In this document: in pieces, positions 40,819 through 49,779 of the stretch
Numbering within the stretch: the first letter of the stretch is position 1
How the letters are laid out: each line of letters starts with the position of its first letter
Origin: a virus
Length of the DNA: 51,757 nucleotides
IMG/VR virus record: IMGVR_UViG_3300036717_000008
Span: 1 to 51,757 of that record
Reading direction: 5' to 3' (one strand)
Made by a program: the position numbers and the translations under genes
Notes under the pieces: model-generated
What the model was told of the DNA's origin: nothing
Seen by the model: only the letters and a program-made list of their open reading frames with translations
The model's database searches: none

Positions 40819-42825
40819 GTGGACCTCTCATCTCTAACACCTGAACAGTTAGCTGATGCCATTAATAATGGTACTGAACTTTCATCGTTGGTACAGAAAT
40901 CTTCTCATCCTGAATCTGAGAGTTGTGGCTTAGATTCTAACTCTGTACCAACGATATCTTCTGGGACCCACGCAAGTGGGGGCAACACGATAGATAATAA
41001 GACTGTAATTCCCCTTAATTCTAACTCTAACTTAACGGCGACCGCAGGTCGAACTTCCATAGAAACGATTTCTCCAAGTACACTCATAACCACAAATACA
41101 ATTGAACCAACTGTTATCCCTGACTATGTAGCCATTAATAGATCTATTAATGGTTCCTCACTTGACAAGGGAGAATTTGATGGATTAGATATACAAGATC
41201 CTGTAGAGCTATTAGTTCTATTAGAAGATGATATTCGTACTGGTGAGACTAAATTGCACCCTTGGCAAATCACTTTTATGTTAGATTTTGCCAATTCTAA
41301 ACATACTAAAGAGTCACCATTTCAGGCTGCTGTACAGGCATGTAACTCTTCAGGAAAAGATAAGTATGTAATAGCTGCTTGTGCAGTATGGTTATGTATG
41401 AGATATAGGGATGTTATATGTCCTATTACCTCCTCTTCTGGTGAACAGTTAGACAAGCAAACATGTGCTCATATTACAAGGTTATCTAATAAGGCTAATG
41501 TATTGTTTGCCAGTTATGGATTATCTTGGAAGATTAACTATAGAGATTACAAATTTCTACATGTTGATCCAATTACAGGTCGCCCTTGTACTAGTCAAAT
41601 AACACTATTTGCAACAGATGAACCTGGTAAAGCAGAGGGCTATCATCCCTTAGAAAAGGGTAAAAAGATGGCTGTATTCACGTCAGAAACAAAGTCTATC
41701 CCCTCTGACATTACTGATGCTATTGAACGGTGTACAGGGTTTACACATCGTGTAGATGCATCATCTCCTGGAGCAGCAGCAGGATATTTCTATAACGTAT
41801 GCTCATATGGTATAGCTCGTACCTCAATTTCCGACATTAAACAGCTTGATTCTACACAGATTATTCTATATAAAATTACAGCCTATGATTGTCCTCATAT
41901 TACCCCTTCAGAGATAAACCGGTTCGCAGCTAAACAACCGGGTGGAGTTAATAGCATTGTATACAGATCCTCAATATTAGCAGAATTTGGATCTACAGAT
42001 GAACAGGTTGTTATACCATCTGATATGGTACATAGAGCTGTTGAAAATACTAGAATGTTCTGTAAGATACAATGGATACAGGAACAATGCAATCATGCTG
42101 GATTTGATATTTCAATGGGTGGAGCAGAGAGTGTTATCTGCGTTAGAAATGGTAATAAACTCATTGGCATGGAATATGCTAATATACATGATACCAGTGC
42201 CCAGATTAGTTGGGCTGAAGAGATGTTCTTTAAACATAAATTGAACAATTCTGACTCTAAAATAAGAGGTGATTATGTTGGCATTGGCGGTCCTATATTA
42301 CAGATCTTAAAGAAGACTAAAAAGTGGGACAACATTATCTATGTTGACAGTCGTAATAAGGCCTCAGAATTTAAGACTTATAAGAATCGTGGTACTGAAT
42401 TATTCTTTCATGTACGTTCTTTATTTGAGAAAAAACACATCATTTTGTTTTATGATAAAGAACTCATAGAGCAATTGTGTTCTAGACATTTTAAAGTGAT
42501 TGATGCTAAGATACATCAATTACTATCTAAACAAGAGGAACGTAATAAAGGGTTTGTATCTCCTGATAGAGCTGATGCATTGAATCTTTGCTTTTGGGGA
42601 TATGAACGAACAGATTTAAAAGAGGATGAATCAAATCCTCCTTATAAACAGAAGGAACTTGAAGAAGTCTATGATCCTTCTAATGAAGCATTTGACCTTA
42701 AGAGCTGGGCTAATAGAGGTCGAAAGATGTATCAACCTGATCATGTTGAGATATCTGAAATGAAAGAAACTGGTCTTATAGATGAAATTAATCACTATAA
42801 TCAACAACTGCTAATGTGCCGATAA
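40819..42825 (+). CDS. Terminase large subunit
   Basis: 668 aa from the GTG at 40819; an ATG at 40783 would overlap the small subunit by 35 bases. The first 100 residues are a Ser/Thr-rich linker of odd composition. The ATPase has P-loop ACNSSGKDKYV (GKD in place of GK[S/T]) after an HPWQITFMLDFA adenine motif. The RNase H-like nuclease has GFDISMGGAESVICVR, RGDYVGIGGPILQIL and SPDRADALNLCFW, giving the three catalytic Asp residues. It packages DNA through the portal. Confidence 0.85.
   Translation: MDLSSLTPEQLADAINNGTELSSLVQKSSHPESESCGLDSNSVPTISSGTHASGGNTIDNKTVIPLNSNSNLTATAGRTSIETISPSTLITTNTIEPTVIPDYVAINRSINGSSLDKGEFDGLDIQDPVELLVLLEDDIRTGETKLHPWQITFMLDFANSKHTKESPFQAAVQACNSSGKDKYVIAACAVWLCMRYRDVICPITSSSGEQLDKQTCAHITRLSNKANVLFASYGLSWKINYRDYKFLHVDPITGRPCTSQITLFATDEPGKAEGYHPLEKGKKMAVFTSETKSIPSDITDAIERCTGFTHRVDASSPGAAAGYFYNVCSYGIARTSISDIKQLDSTQIILYKITAYDCPHITPSEINRFAAKQPGGVNSIVYRSSILAEFGSTDEQVVIPSDMVHRAVENTRMFCKIQWIQEQCNHAGFDISMGGAESVICVRNGNKLIGMEYANIHDTSAQISWAEEMFFKHKLNNSDSKIRGDYVGIGGPILQILKKTKKWDNIIYVDSRNKASEFKTYKNRGTELFFHVRSLFEKKHIILFYDKELIEQLCSRHFKVIDAKIHQLLSKQEERNKGFVSPDRADALNLCFWGYERTDLKEDESNPPYKQKELEEVYDPSNEAFDLKSWANRGRKMYQPDHVEISEMKETGLIDEINHYNQQLLMCR
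40884..41051 (+). other. Structured segment inside the terminase linker; possible packaging site
   Basis: ATCGTTGGTACAGA (40884-40897) and TCTGTACCAACGAT (40942-40955) form a perfect 14-bp inverted repeat. It is followed by CCCAC-GCAA-GTGGG (40967-40980), a hairpin with a GNRA tetraloop, and by CGACC-GCA-GGTCG (41039-41051). Codons here (ACG, GGG, CCC, GGC) are unusual for the genome. Many headful phages carry their pac site in a terminase gene, so this is a candidate site; alternatively a small inserted element. Confidence 0.4.
42164..42181 (+). promoter_or_regulatory. Intragenic sigma-54-like site in the large terminase gene
   Basis: TTGGCATGGAATATGCTA, GG-N10-GC. As it lies in coding sequence (encoding IGMEYAN) it could be chance, but it fits the genome consensus and would add a promoter upstream of the portal and scaffold genes. 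Confidence 0.35.
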
Positions 42826-42829
42826 TAAT

Positions 42830-43282
42830 ATGAGTACTACTTACAATCCTCGGGATAACACCTTCATTAAGAAACCTGAACCATCTACATGTCCTACATG
42901 TGGTCAGTTGGTACAAGATCTTGGTAAGCCCTTTCAAAATCACATGAATAATTACATCTCTGAAACAGGTGTGATTATGACTATGAATAGTAATGAGGAC
43001 ATCATTGAAATTAAAGGTGTCCCTATGTATAAGTGTGATGACACTAACTCTAAGAATGGCTTGATGCATGTGTCACGTTATCTTGAGAATAAGAAATGTG
43101 CTGCTGCTAAGGTTGTAGTTGGGGTTGATAGGCAACCTCAGGCACAACAGCAACAGGTACAACAGCAGGTCAATCCTGAAAAAGCTATTGCGCCACAAAT
43201 TAATGTCGCAATTCCCCCACCTGCCAGTAAGCTACGAGCTTCACAATTGGTGGCTCCTAAACCCTTGGAAGGAGCTGTTTAA
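42830..43282 (+). CDS. Zinc-ribbon-containing hypothetical protein
   Basis: A 150-aa protein. CPTCGQLV near residue 21 and a later Cys (YKCDD) suggest a metal site; residues 100-120 are Gln-rich (QAQQQQVQQQV), followed by a Pro-rich tail. It lies between terminase and portal genes. Role in packaging or head assembly is only inferred from position. Confidence 0.5.
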   Translation: MSTTYNPRDNTFIKKPEPSTCPTCGQLVQDLGKPFQNHMNNYISETGVIMTMNSNEDIIEIKGVPMYKCDDTNSKNGLMHVSRYLENKKCAAAKVVVGVDRQPQAQQQQVQQQVNPEKAIAPQINVAIPPPASKLRASQLVAPKPLEGAV

Positions 43283-43284
43283 TT

Positions 43285-43572
43285 ATGAATGAAACCATCG
43301 AACAACTTCAGGTTAAAACTATCGAACAACATATCATCCAAGTTAAAACCTTGCGTCGTGATATTGATGCTCAAATTCAACAGGTTAAATCTTTGAAGTC
43401 TTCCCGTGAACTATCATTGGTGATTACCAAATTGCAAGAAGGAGTTATGTGGCTTGGTATGGAGCTTAAAAGAGTTAATGAACTCACTGGTGTTGGTACT
43501 AATCCTTACCCAAATAGTAAGGACCCATCTAATACGAAGATTGAACCAACTGCGGATGGACTTAAACTTTAA
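43285..43572 (+). CDS. Small coiled-coil protein
   Basis: A 95-aa protein, mostly one long helix with heptads (IEQLQVKTIEQHIIQVKTLR, RDIDAQIQQVKSLK). In the head-gene cluster, three bases after the previous gene. Could be an assembly helper. No family is recognised. Confidence 0.5.
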   Translation: MNETIEQLQVKTIEQHIIQVKTLRRDIDAQIQQVKSLKSSRELSLVITKLQEGVMWLGMELKRVNELTGVGTNPYPNSKDPSNTKIEPTADGLKL

Positions 43573-43583
43573 CTAATAATATT

Positions 43584-43877
43584 ATGCCACTAGAATCTAA
43601 TCAAGATCCAGAAGATGATAAACAGAATACCGGAACTGTTGAATATGCTAAGTCGGGAGATAATGATGGAGATGATGACTCCACTCCTGAAGATGGTGTA
43701 AGTATTCCAGAAGACTTCCAGAAACAGGTGCATGGAGTAATGTCTAAATGCACTAATTGTCATCACATAGATCATGTGAGGTCAAAACTCAATGAGAAAG
43801 AAAAAGAGATGAGGGATAAGGAGATGAAGGGTAAGAGGAAGTCATTCTCTATGGATGACGCACCTACACAATATTAA
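43584..43877 (+). CDS. Small acidic protein with C-x2-C-x2-H motif
   Basis: A 97-aa protein. Acidic N-terminus (DPEDDKQNTG, GDDDST), then KCTNCHHIDHVRSKLNEKEK: a short C-x2-C-H-H cluster ahead of a charged helix. Directly upstream of the portal gene. Function unknown. Confidence 0.5.
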   Translation: MPLESNQDPEDDKQNTGTVEYAKSGDNDGDDDSTPEDGVSIPEDFQKQVHGVMSKCTNCHHIDHVRSKLNEKEKEMRDKEMKGKRKSFSMDDAPTQY

Positions 43878-43885
43878 GGACTATT

Positions 43886-45760
43886 ATGCCAGATGACTCT
43901 GCTGTTGATTACGGTACAGAATATATAGATGCCACTGACTATAAGAAATTGGTCACCAAGATCAATAACTTATATGATGTCGCGTTTGACCTAACAACCA
44001 AGTCTCTGGCAACCCGTAAATTGCGTTATGTAGAACTTGACCTTGAAGTAGAACGTAAAGCTGGGAGATTGGCACCTGACGAAATCTACACTCCAATACA
44101 TGTAATTGACACTAACATACGACGTGAACAATCTCAATATGTACAGTATGTTACACAGTCTCCAAGAGCAGTTATATTGAAAGATCGTGATGATCCTGCT
44201 AATGATCTTTCCTTACTAGAAGTTGATCTAACAGAGAAGTTGAGATTTGATGGTTGGCAATTAGCAACTTATGCTAATATTGATGGGTTTCAGTCCTATG
44301 GCTATGGTGTAATGGAAACCATAATGGACCAAAATAATCCTGGTGAGATTGGTCGTGAGTATGTTCAATTTGGTGACTTCTCATTCATTGCTGATACTAG
44401 GGATTTACAGAAGTGTGAAATGATAGGGCGAGCTTATTATTTCACTAAGACTAAACTAAAGCACTTAACAAGTATTGATAACAAGGAGGATAGATGGGAT
44501 AAAGATCAGACTGAGAAGTTGTTAAAGGCTGAGCCTAATGATGAACAATCTCAGATCTATTCTGGGACTACAACCATAAACCGTTCCTTATACAAAGTCT
44601 TCAAGATAATGTTTAGGGTTAAAGGTACAGTATTTGTAGGTTGGGCTTGTCCTAAATTGTGTGATGACTGGTTGCGTAAACCACGAGAATTATATCTTGG
44701 GAGAAGGACAATTCGTGATGACATTATCAAGCAATCTCAGAATCCTCTCTCAGGTGGTCAGATTGATCCTAAATACATTGCAATGATGCAGAAAGGGTTA
44801 CCTCCCTCTGATGAGGAATATGAGACTGAATATCCATATGTTCTTTACCCTTATCTCATCTCTGAAAATGACACTATCAGCAATTTAAAAGGGCGCACAT
44901 TTCTAGATCAAGATACTCAGAATGCAGCTACTAGTCTATTAAGTTGTACCTTAACTAAGGCTAGGAGATCTTCAATTCTGGCTTTCTCTAAGGACACAAC
45001 TGATCCTAATGATGACTTCTTGATGCAGAAGAATATCATCTTAAAGCAAGGAGCATTGATTAATGGTAAAGTTAAAGAGTTCTCAATGGAGCCTCCTGAT
45101 GCTCAGATGTTTACTGCCATTAACACTCTGATTTCCATCAATCAACAGGAAACCTCACAAATCAATTTCGCAGAGAATAACAGACAAGCTGATTCTAGAA
45201 AGACTGCTACAGCTATTAAGGCCTCCATTTCACAGGCACAACAGTTATCCTCAACACAAATAACCTTGTTTAGCATGGCTCTTAAGAAGCAATATACTTA
45301 TGAGTCAATGATTATTCGGTCACGGGTAATGGCTGGGTTAATTAAAGTGTCGCCAGTACTAGCCCAGATGTATGCTAAGAATTGGACTGTTAAGCCCTCT
45401 GGTGATACAGATGTTATTGAGAAACAACAGATGGTTGAGAAGATGACTGAGGCATGGCCTATTATGTCTCAAACAGCTTGTGCGTCCTTATTTTTAGCTG
45501 ATCTATTAGAGAAGATGTTTCCTGATAGTGCAGCCAAGTATGTACAAGCATTACAGCAGGCCGATCAACAGAAACAATCTCAGCAACAACAGATGATGCA
45601 ACAGGGATTAATGTTTGCTAAACAGTTAGGTACTGATATCATAGGTCTAGCTAAGAAACCTGAGATGTTTAGTGAGAGTGGATTGATACACGTTTATCCT
45701 CAAATTGAGAATCTCGCAGATAAAGCAAAACAACTAATGGCACAACTAGAAGCTAAATAA
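43886..45760 (+). CDS. Portal protein
   Basis: 624 aa, the size of podovirus portals. The N-terminal half holds EIYTPIHVIDTNIRREQSQY and GWQLATYANIDGFQSYGYGVM; the C-terminal part has the long helical stem region and a Gln-rich barrel end (QQADQQKQSQQQQMMQQ). Position after terminase and before scaffold and capsid genes is canonical. It forms the dodecameric DNA channel at one capsid vertex. Confidence 0.8.
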   Translation: MPDDSAVDYGTEYIDATDYKKLVTKINNLYDVAFDLTTKSLATRKLRYVELDLEVERKAGRLAPDEIYTPIHVIDTNIRREQSQYVQYVTQSPRAVILKDRDDPANDLSLLEVDLTEKLRFDGWQLATYANIDGFQSYGYGVMETIMDQNNPGEIGREYVQFGDFSFIADTRDLQKCEMIGRAYYFTKTKLKHLTSIDNKEDRWDKDQTEKLLKAEPNDEQSQIYSGTTTINRSLYKVFKIMFRVKGTVFVGWACPKLCDDWLRKPRELYLGRRTIRDDIIKQSQNPLSGGQIDPKYIAMMQKGLPPSDEEYETEYPYVLYPYLISENDTISNLKGRTFLDQDTQNAATSLLSCTLTKARRSSILAFSKDTTDPNDDFLMQKNIILKQGALINGKVKEFSMEPPDAQMFTAINTLISINQQETSQINFAENNRQADSRKTATAIKASISQAQQLSSTQITLFSMALKKQYTYESMIIRSRVMAGLIKVSPVLAQMYAKNWTVKPSGDTDVIEKQQMVEKMTEAWPIMSQTACASLFLADLLEKMFPDSAAKYVQALQQADQQKQSQQQQMMQQGLMFAKQLGTDIIGLAKKPEMFSESGLIHVYPQIENLADKAKQLMAQLEAK

Positions 45761-45761
45761 A

Positions 45762-46019
45762 ATGTCAAACATCACCCCAGAAAACGTAGCAGAGTTACAG
45801 CACATAGATTGGTTAAAGCACCCTGTAACAGTACAAATGATAAAGAATATTCGTGCCCATAAAAAGGATCTAATAGAAAAGGGTATTGCTATTAGTAGTG
45901 ATTACACTCAGCCAGATAACTTCTTTAGATCCTTGAGTTATGGGGCTAAAACTATTGATGCAATTTTAAGGCAAATTGAAAACACTGATCAATACTTAGA
46001 AGTGAGTAAACGGAACTAA
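45762..46019 (+). CDS. Small hypothetical protein
   Basis: An 85-aa helical protein (NVAELQHIDWLKHPVTVQMI) starting one base after the portal stop. The last A of its stop codon is the first base of an ATG that opens into the GC-rich island. Similar small proteins follow the portal in other podoviruses. Function unknown. Confidence 0.55.
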   Translation: MSNITPENVAELQHIDWLKHPVTVQMIKNIRAHKKDLIEKGIAISSDYTQPDNFFRSLSYGAKTIDAILRQIENTDQYLEVSKRN

Positions 46020-46160
46020 TGGACGCTCGCTACCTGGAACGTAACCGAGCGACCGTAAGGGCGCGAGGTAACCACTGCTTTCCCCACTACAGGCAATGCG
46101 GGCGCGGGTAGCTGGCACGAAATGAAGGCTAATCCCGCCCACTGCGTGGATTCGGGATAC
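46019..46160 (+). other. GC-rich island between portal block and scaffold: structured RNA or 30-aa gene
   Basis: About 140 nt of much higher GC than its surroundings. It can pair as CGCTCG/CGAGCG (46024-46029, 46046-46051) and GCGGG-TAGC/GCTA-(AT)-CCCGC (46104-46112, 46128-46138), which suggests a structured RNA. It also holds a 30-codon open frame from an ATG that overlaps the previous stop (TAATG), reading MDARYLERNRATVRARGNHC and on to CGRG, with codon use unlike the genome. I cannot decide between the two. Confidence 0.45.
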
Positions 46161-46191
46161 TAACAAAACAACAAACAGAAAGAAAATACAT

Positions 46192-47382
46192 ATGCCAATG
46201 GACGTACTAGTTAATACACCCGGTGCAACTCCTGCTCTTCTTGAGAAGACAATGGAGATTCCGGACAACATTAAATCAATGGTATTTGACTCTAGTTCAA
46301 TGCCTAATATGGATGGTACAGGAGATACTACCATAACAACTGATAAAGGTGTAGAACTTAAGGTTGAAGAGCCTGATATTAAAGAGGAGAAATCTGGACA
46401 GGAAGAACCTAAACTTGAAGTTAAGAAAGAGGAGAAGATAACTCCTCCATCCGCAAAGAAAGATACTGAGAAAGTGGCGCCAGTTAAAACTGATGATAAG
46501 CCAAAAATTAATCAAATATCTCCTGTTAAGAAAGCTGATAAAAAGGATGATACTCAGGATACTTTTGATTATACAAAGTATGCTCCTCAAGAGGTAACTA
46601 ATATGAAGAATATGTCTCGTCAATCACGAGAGGCATATGCTAAAGTTATTGAGGAAAATAAAACATTATCTCAGCTGAAAGATTCTAATTATCTTCAACA
46701 TGAGCAAGGCTATACCTTATCACCTGAATATCGTCAATTGCAGACTCGTGAAACAGAGGTCTATTCTGAAGGTAAGGCTTGGGAGAATGCACTATTGGCT
46801 ATTAAGAAAGGTGAGAAGTTTCGTCAACCTATTGATAGGGATAAGGATGGAAGATTAGTATTTAGCGAGCTTACTGCACCTACTGATGTTGATGAGATTC
46901 GTATTGCACAGAATTTAGCATTGTGTACTACTGAATTGGGTAAGGTGAGAGGAGAGCTGAATGGTTATGGTACTCAATTTAAGAATAGGATTAGTCAGGA
47001 TGTAAAGGATATTCAAGCAGAAAGATCTAATCGTTTTGCATGGGTATCAGATCCTAAATTGATGGATGCTCCTGTTAATGTCAATGGTAAAGAGATTCCT
47101 GTTAAACAGATCATTTCTGAGTTTAAATCTCTATTGCCAGTTTATCATCGTAATTCCATTGTTGCAGATGTTGCTGCTGATCTATTTGTAGCATTACAAA
47201 TTCAAAATGGATTGTTACAAGAGGCACAAAAGGGCGCAACTATTAGTGATCTTAAAGCTAAAGAGGCTAGTAGAGCAGAACCTACATCAGAGGATTCTAA
47301 TCGTAATGATGGAGGAGATAAATTAACCATTAAAGGTAAATCTGTACCTCGTAAATTTAGCCTTGAGGAAATGCCTGAATAA
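46192..47382 (+). CDS. Scaffolding-like head assembly protein
   Basis: A 396-aa protein with a Glu/Lys-rich disordered middle (residues 55-125: VEEPDIKEEKSG, KKEEKITPP, KKADKKDD) and helical C-terminal half. Composition and position immediately before the capsid gene fit a scaffolding protein, which guides procapsid assembly. The end (VPRKFSLEEMPE) might bind capsid protein. No motif proves it. Confidence 0.65.
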   Translation: MPMDVLVNTPGATPALLEKTMEIPDNIKSMVFDSSSMPNMDGTGDTTITTDKGVELKVEEPDIKEEKSGQEEPKLEVKKEEKITPPSAKKDTEKVAPVKTDDKPKINQISPVKKADKKDDTQDTFDYTKYAPQEVTNMKNMSRQSREAYAKVIEENKTLSQLKDSNYLQHEQGYTLSPEYRQLQTRETEVYSEGKAWENALLAIKKGEKFRQPIDRDKDGRLVFSELTAPTDVDEIRIAQNLALCTTELGKVRGELNGYGTQFKNRISQDVKDIQAERSNRFAWVSDPKLMDAPVNVNGKEIPVKQIISEFKSLLPVYHRNSIVADVAADLFVALQIQNGLLQEAQKGATISDLKAKEASRAEPTSEDSNRNDGGDKLTIKGKSVPRKFSLEEMPE

Positions 47383-47383
47383 T

Positions 47384-47608
47384 ATGAAAAAGATTGCTGT
47401 TCTATTTGTGTACCAGTTTTTATTTATCGTGTCTGTTACTTACGTTGTTGAAATTAAGATAAAAGAGTTTGATGATCGTATTAGCAAACTGGAAAATAAT
47501 CAACCAAAATCTGTGATATATCCTGGGTTTAGTATACCTTGTATTACCACTACAAATTATTATACCTTAGTGGCCTGTTCCTCAAACTTAGTTGAAGAGC
47601 AGAAATAA
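47384..47608 (+). CDS. Small membrane-anchored protein
   Basis: 74 aa from the ATG at 47384 (a frame from 47363 overlaps the scaffold gene). MKKIAVLFVYQFLFIVSVTY is a signal-anchor or signal peptide, followed by a short helix (EIKIKEFDDRISKLENNQ) and a tail with two cysteines. An inner-membrane spanin-like or exclusion role is possible. Its place between scaffold and capsid is unusual. Confidence 0.5.
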   Translation: MKKIAVLFVYQFLFIVSVTYVVEIKIKEFDDRISKLENNQPKSVIYPGFSIPCITTTNYYTLVACSSNLVEEQK

Positions 47609-47621
47609 CCCTTAATTACAC

Positions 47622-47639
47622 TTGGCATGATTTCTGCTA
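47622..47639 (+). promoter_or_regulatory. Sigma-54-type promoter of the major capsid gene
   Basis: TTGGCATGATTTCTGCTA, GG-N10-GC, 139 bases before the capsid start. A dedicated promoter fits the high demand for capsid protein. No AACGTT box is obvious upstream, where coding sequence begins at once. Confidence 0.75.
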
Positions 47640-47662
47640 ATAGAATAATTAGCTTCTAATAA

Positions 47663-47743
47663 ACTTCAAGAGCATGAAGTAATTTAGCCTCAAATGTTGT
47701 CAAAGGGCATTGACTCGGAGTTGTAGATTTCCGTATAATCTAC
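47663..47743 (+). promoter_or_regulatory. Hairpin-rich leader of the capsid gene
   Basis: Three hairpins in the capsid leader: ACTTCA/TGAAGT (47663-47680), GTCAA/TTGAC (47699-47714), and GTAGATT/AATCTAC (47723-47743). They probably stabilise the capsid mRNA or aid its translation; there is no Shine-Dalgarno sequence before the ATG at 47778. Confidence 0.45.
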
Positions 47744-47777
47744 GAATTTCAAGTAACAATCAATCTTTTGATGACAC

Positions 47778-49118
47778 ATGCCAAGTATTTATAATCTCCC
47801 GGGACAGTTTAATAACGTCCCCATTGAAGCAGTTAATCGGTTTGCTCAACTTCCATTCTATCTCGTTCATAACGAAATCCAACAGTATGCTGTCTGGAAT
47901 GAGTTTGATCAGGTTTATGGATCTATTCCATGGCAAGAGAACATGGGTTCAACCATGGAAGCTGTAACTCCTCAGCGTTCACCTGTTGGTCGCTCATTGT
48001 TCTTCCCTAATCCTATTACTACTGCTAGTAATAAGGATATCTATCAGATCTCTGAATCAAACGAAACTGCTGTGCTTTACAAGCATAAGTATGGTAGTTT
48101 TGTATTTAACTTCCTCCCGTCTTTTCAAATCTTCTGGGATAAATACATTAAGTTCAACAGTGATGACGTTGTTAAGCAGATTGCTATCTCTAACAATCAA
48201 TTCATTGAAACTCAAATGTTGCAGTGCTGTACCTACATTTATCTGTGTGGTACTGGTTTGATTGGTGGACAACCTACTGGTGCTATGAATTCAGCACTCA
48301 ATGCTGCTGGTTCTAAGACTGCTGCATGGTTGGTTGCTACCACATTGGGTACTGGTAATAATACTGGCGTTCTTCAGAATCTTCGTTTGAGGGACATTAA
48401 ACGTGCTATTATGAACCTCCAAGATGATCTTGGTGCTCCTTCATTTAATGGTTCGTTGAATATGCCTAAGGATAACGAAGGTTTGAAAGGTCGTTATGCT
48501 TTGTTTTGTTCTTCAGAGGATTATTACAACTTTGACTATGATCCTGATGTCAATAAGTTTAGTGGTTCTACTGCTGGTGCTGGTCTTGGTAGTATTAATC
48601 TCGACCTGTTGTTCAATGATTTCAAGGGTTCATTGTTTGGTCAGTTGACCTGTAAGATTAAGAAATACCCGATTCGTTACAACGTAGTTAATACTACTGA
48701 TACATTGGGTAATGTTCTGTGGCCTGCTGGTTTCCCAATTGATCCTGAAATTTTTGATCCTATTGATCAGAAGTGGAAACCCAATCCGTATTACACATCC
48801 TTGGCATCTGCTCCTTTCTCCATTGCTTGGATGCTTGGTAATAACTTCATCAAGACTCTTAAAGTTGGTCCTCCTCCGAAAGAGTTTGCTACTAAGAATA
48901 TGTCTGGTGAGAAGTTCTACTCTCTTAGGTGGAATGGTGAAGTGAGACTTACTGACCAGATCTTGATTACCAATCCTGACGGTTCTATTGAACTGAATGA
49001 TTTTGGTGAAAACTTGCAACTCAAAGCTCAGCTTACACACGGTGTAATTCCTACTGAACGTAGGTTTGCATTCCCGATGCTGTTAGCTCGTAGTCGTCCT
49101 GCTATTCAGGTGAACTAA
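47778..49118 (+). CDS. Major capsid protein
   Basis: A 446-aa protein, rich in Asn, Phe and Gly, without Lys/Glu-rich stretches. Position after the scaffold gene, its own promoter and an intrinsic terminator two genes downstream all fit the major capsid protein. Segments such as WNEFDQVYGSIPWQENMGST and EVRLTDQILITNPDGSIELND look like parts of an HK97-type or T7-type coat, but I cannot assign the sub-family by eye. Confidence 0.75.
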   Translation: MPSIYNLPGQFNNVPIEAVNRFAQLPFYLVHNEIQQYAVWNEFDQVYGSIPWQENMGSTMEAVTPQRSPVGRSLFFPNPITTASNKDIYQISESNETAVLYKHKYGSFVFNFLPSFQIFWDKYIKFNSDDVVKQIAISNNQFIETQMLQCCTYIYLCGTGLIGGQPTGAMNSALNAAGSKTAAWLVATTLGTGNNTGVLQNLRLRDIKRAIMNLQDDLGAPSFNGSLNMPKDNEGLKGRYALFCSSEDYYNFDYDPDVNKFSGSTAGAGLGSINLDLLFNDFKGSLFGQLTCKIKKYPIRYNVVNTTDTLGNVLWPAGFPIDPEIFDPIDQKWKPNPYYTSLASAPFSIAWMLGNNFIKTLKVGPPPKEFATKNMSGEKFYSLRWNGEVRLTDQILITNPDGSIELNDFGENLQLKAQLTHGVIPTERRFAFPMLLARSRPAIQVN

Positions 49119-49157
49119 TCTAACTTAACACACTGTAATCTATACAAACGAAATAAT

Positions 49158-49712
49158 ATGAATAAATTCTTCAATAAACTTGCAATTGGTGTTAGTCTTG
49201 GATTGACTCTTTTTGCATGTAGTTCAAAAGCTGGTACAGCTACTGTCACAGTACTTGGTGGTACTATGACTAACCTGTTCAGCTTCACTCCCAATCAAGG
49301 TTCAGTGCTGCTTAAGCAGGTGATTGTGTCACCGGCGACTGGCGTTGTTCCTCAACTGTTGAGTTTGGTTGATACTCCTACTAACTTGCTGGTGTTTACT
49401 ACACTGGCTTATAGTAATAAGATCAGCTACGCTACTAACTATGTTGTTGTTTATACCAACGTTTATGGAGTTGTTACTAGCAATAACTGGTATCAAGCTG
49501 CGGTTGGTAATACTTATACCAACTTCTCTTTGGTAGATATTACCAACTCTGTTCCTCAAGCTACTAATAACTACAATGTTCGATTCTCTGTTGCTGTTGT
49601 TAGTAACTCTCCTCCCATTGTTTATAGTGCTATCAATCAGTATTATGACAATGGTATTTGGGTCACTAATGCTGCTGCTTCTGGTTCTGCTACAGTGACA
49701 ATTGTTTGGTAA
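49158..49712 (+). CDS. Capsid-region protein with a signal peptide
   Basis: A 184-aa protein. MNKFFNKLAIGVSLGLTLFA then CSSKAG is a signal peptide, with a cysteine (residue 21) placed like a lipobox. The mature part is nearly uncharged and beta-rich (Thr, Val, Asn, Tyr). As it is co-transcribed with the major capsid gene, it might be a decoration protein, but a secretion signal is unexpected for one. Alternatively it coats the infected cell. Confidence 0.55.
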   Translation: MNKFFNKLAIGVSLGLTLFACSSKAGTATVTVLGGTMTNLFSFTPNQGSVLLKQVIVSPATGVVPQLLSLVDTPTNLLVFTTLAYSNKISYATNYVVVYTNVYGVVTSNNWYQAAVGNTYTNFSLVDITNSVPQATNNYNVRFSVAVVSNSPPIVYSAINQYYDNGIWVTNAAASGSATVTIVW

Positions 49713-49719
49713 TGGTTAT

Positions 49720-49760
49720 TGGGTGTGTGGTTGTTGTGGCCACACACCCATTTTAGTTTA
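49720..49760 (+). terminator. Intrinsic terminator after the capsid operon
   Basis: TGGGTGTGTGG (49720-49730) and CCACACACCCA (49740-49750) form a perfect 11-bp stem with a 9-nt loop, followed by TTTTAGTTTA. A strong rho-independent terminator, partial read-through being needed to reach the next genes unless they have their own promoter. Confidence 0.85.
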
Positions 49761-49779
49761 AATTTAAATTTATAATTTT

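Noticed and set aside
46108-46130. Another sigma-54-like site (CTGGCACGAAATGAAGGCT)
   Set aside because: Spacing between GG and GC is 12, not 10, and the site lies in the structured island.
46192-46334. Minus-strand frame from 46334 to 45996 as the product of the GC-rich island
   Set aside because: It overlaps the scaffold start on the opposite strand and has no leader; the island is better explained as RNA or the 30-codon plus-strand frame.
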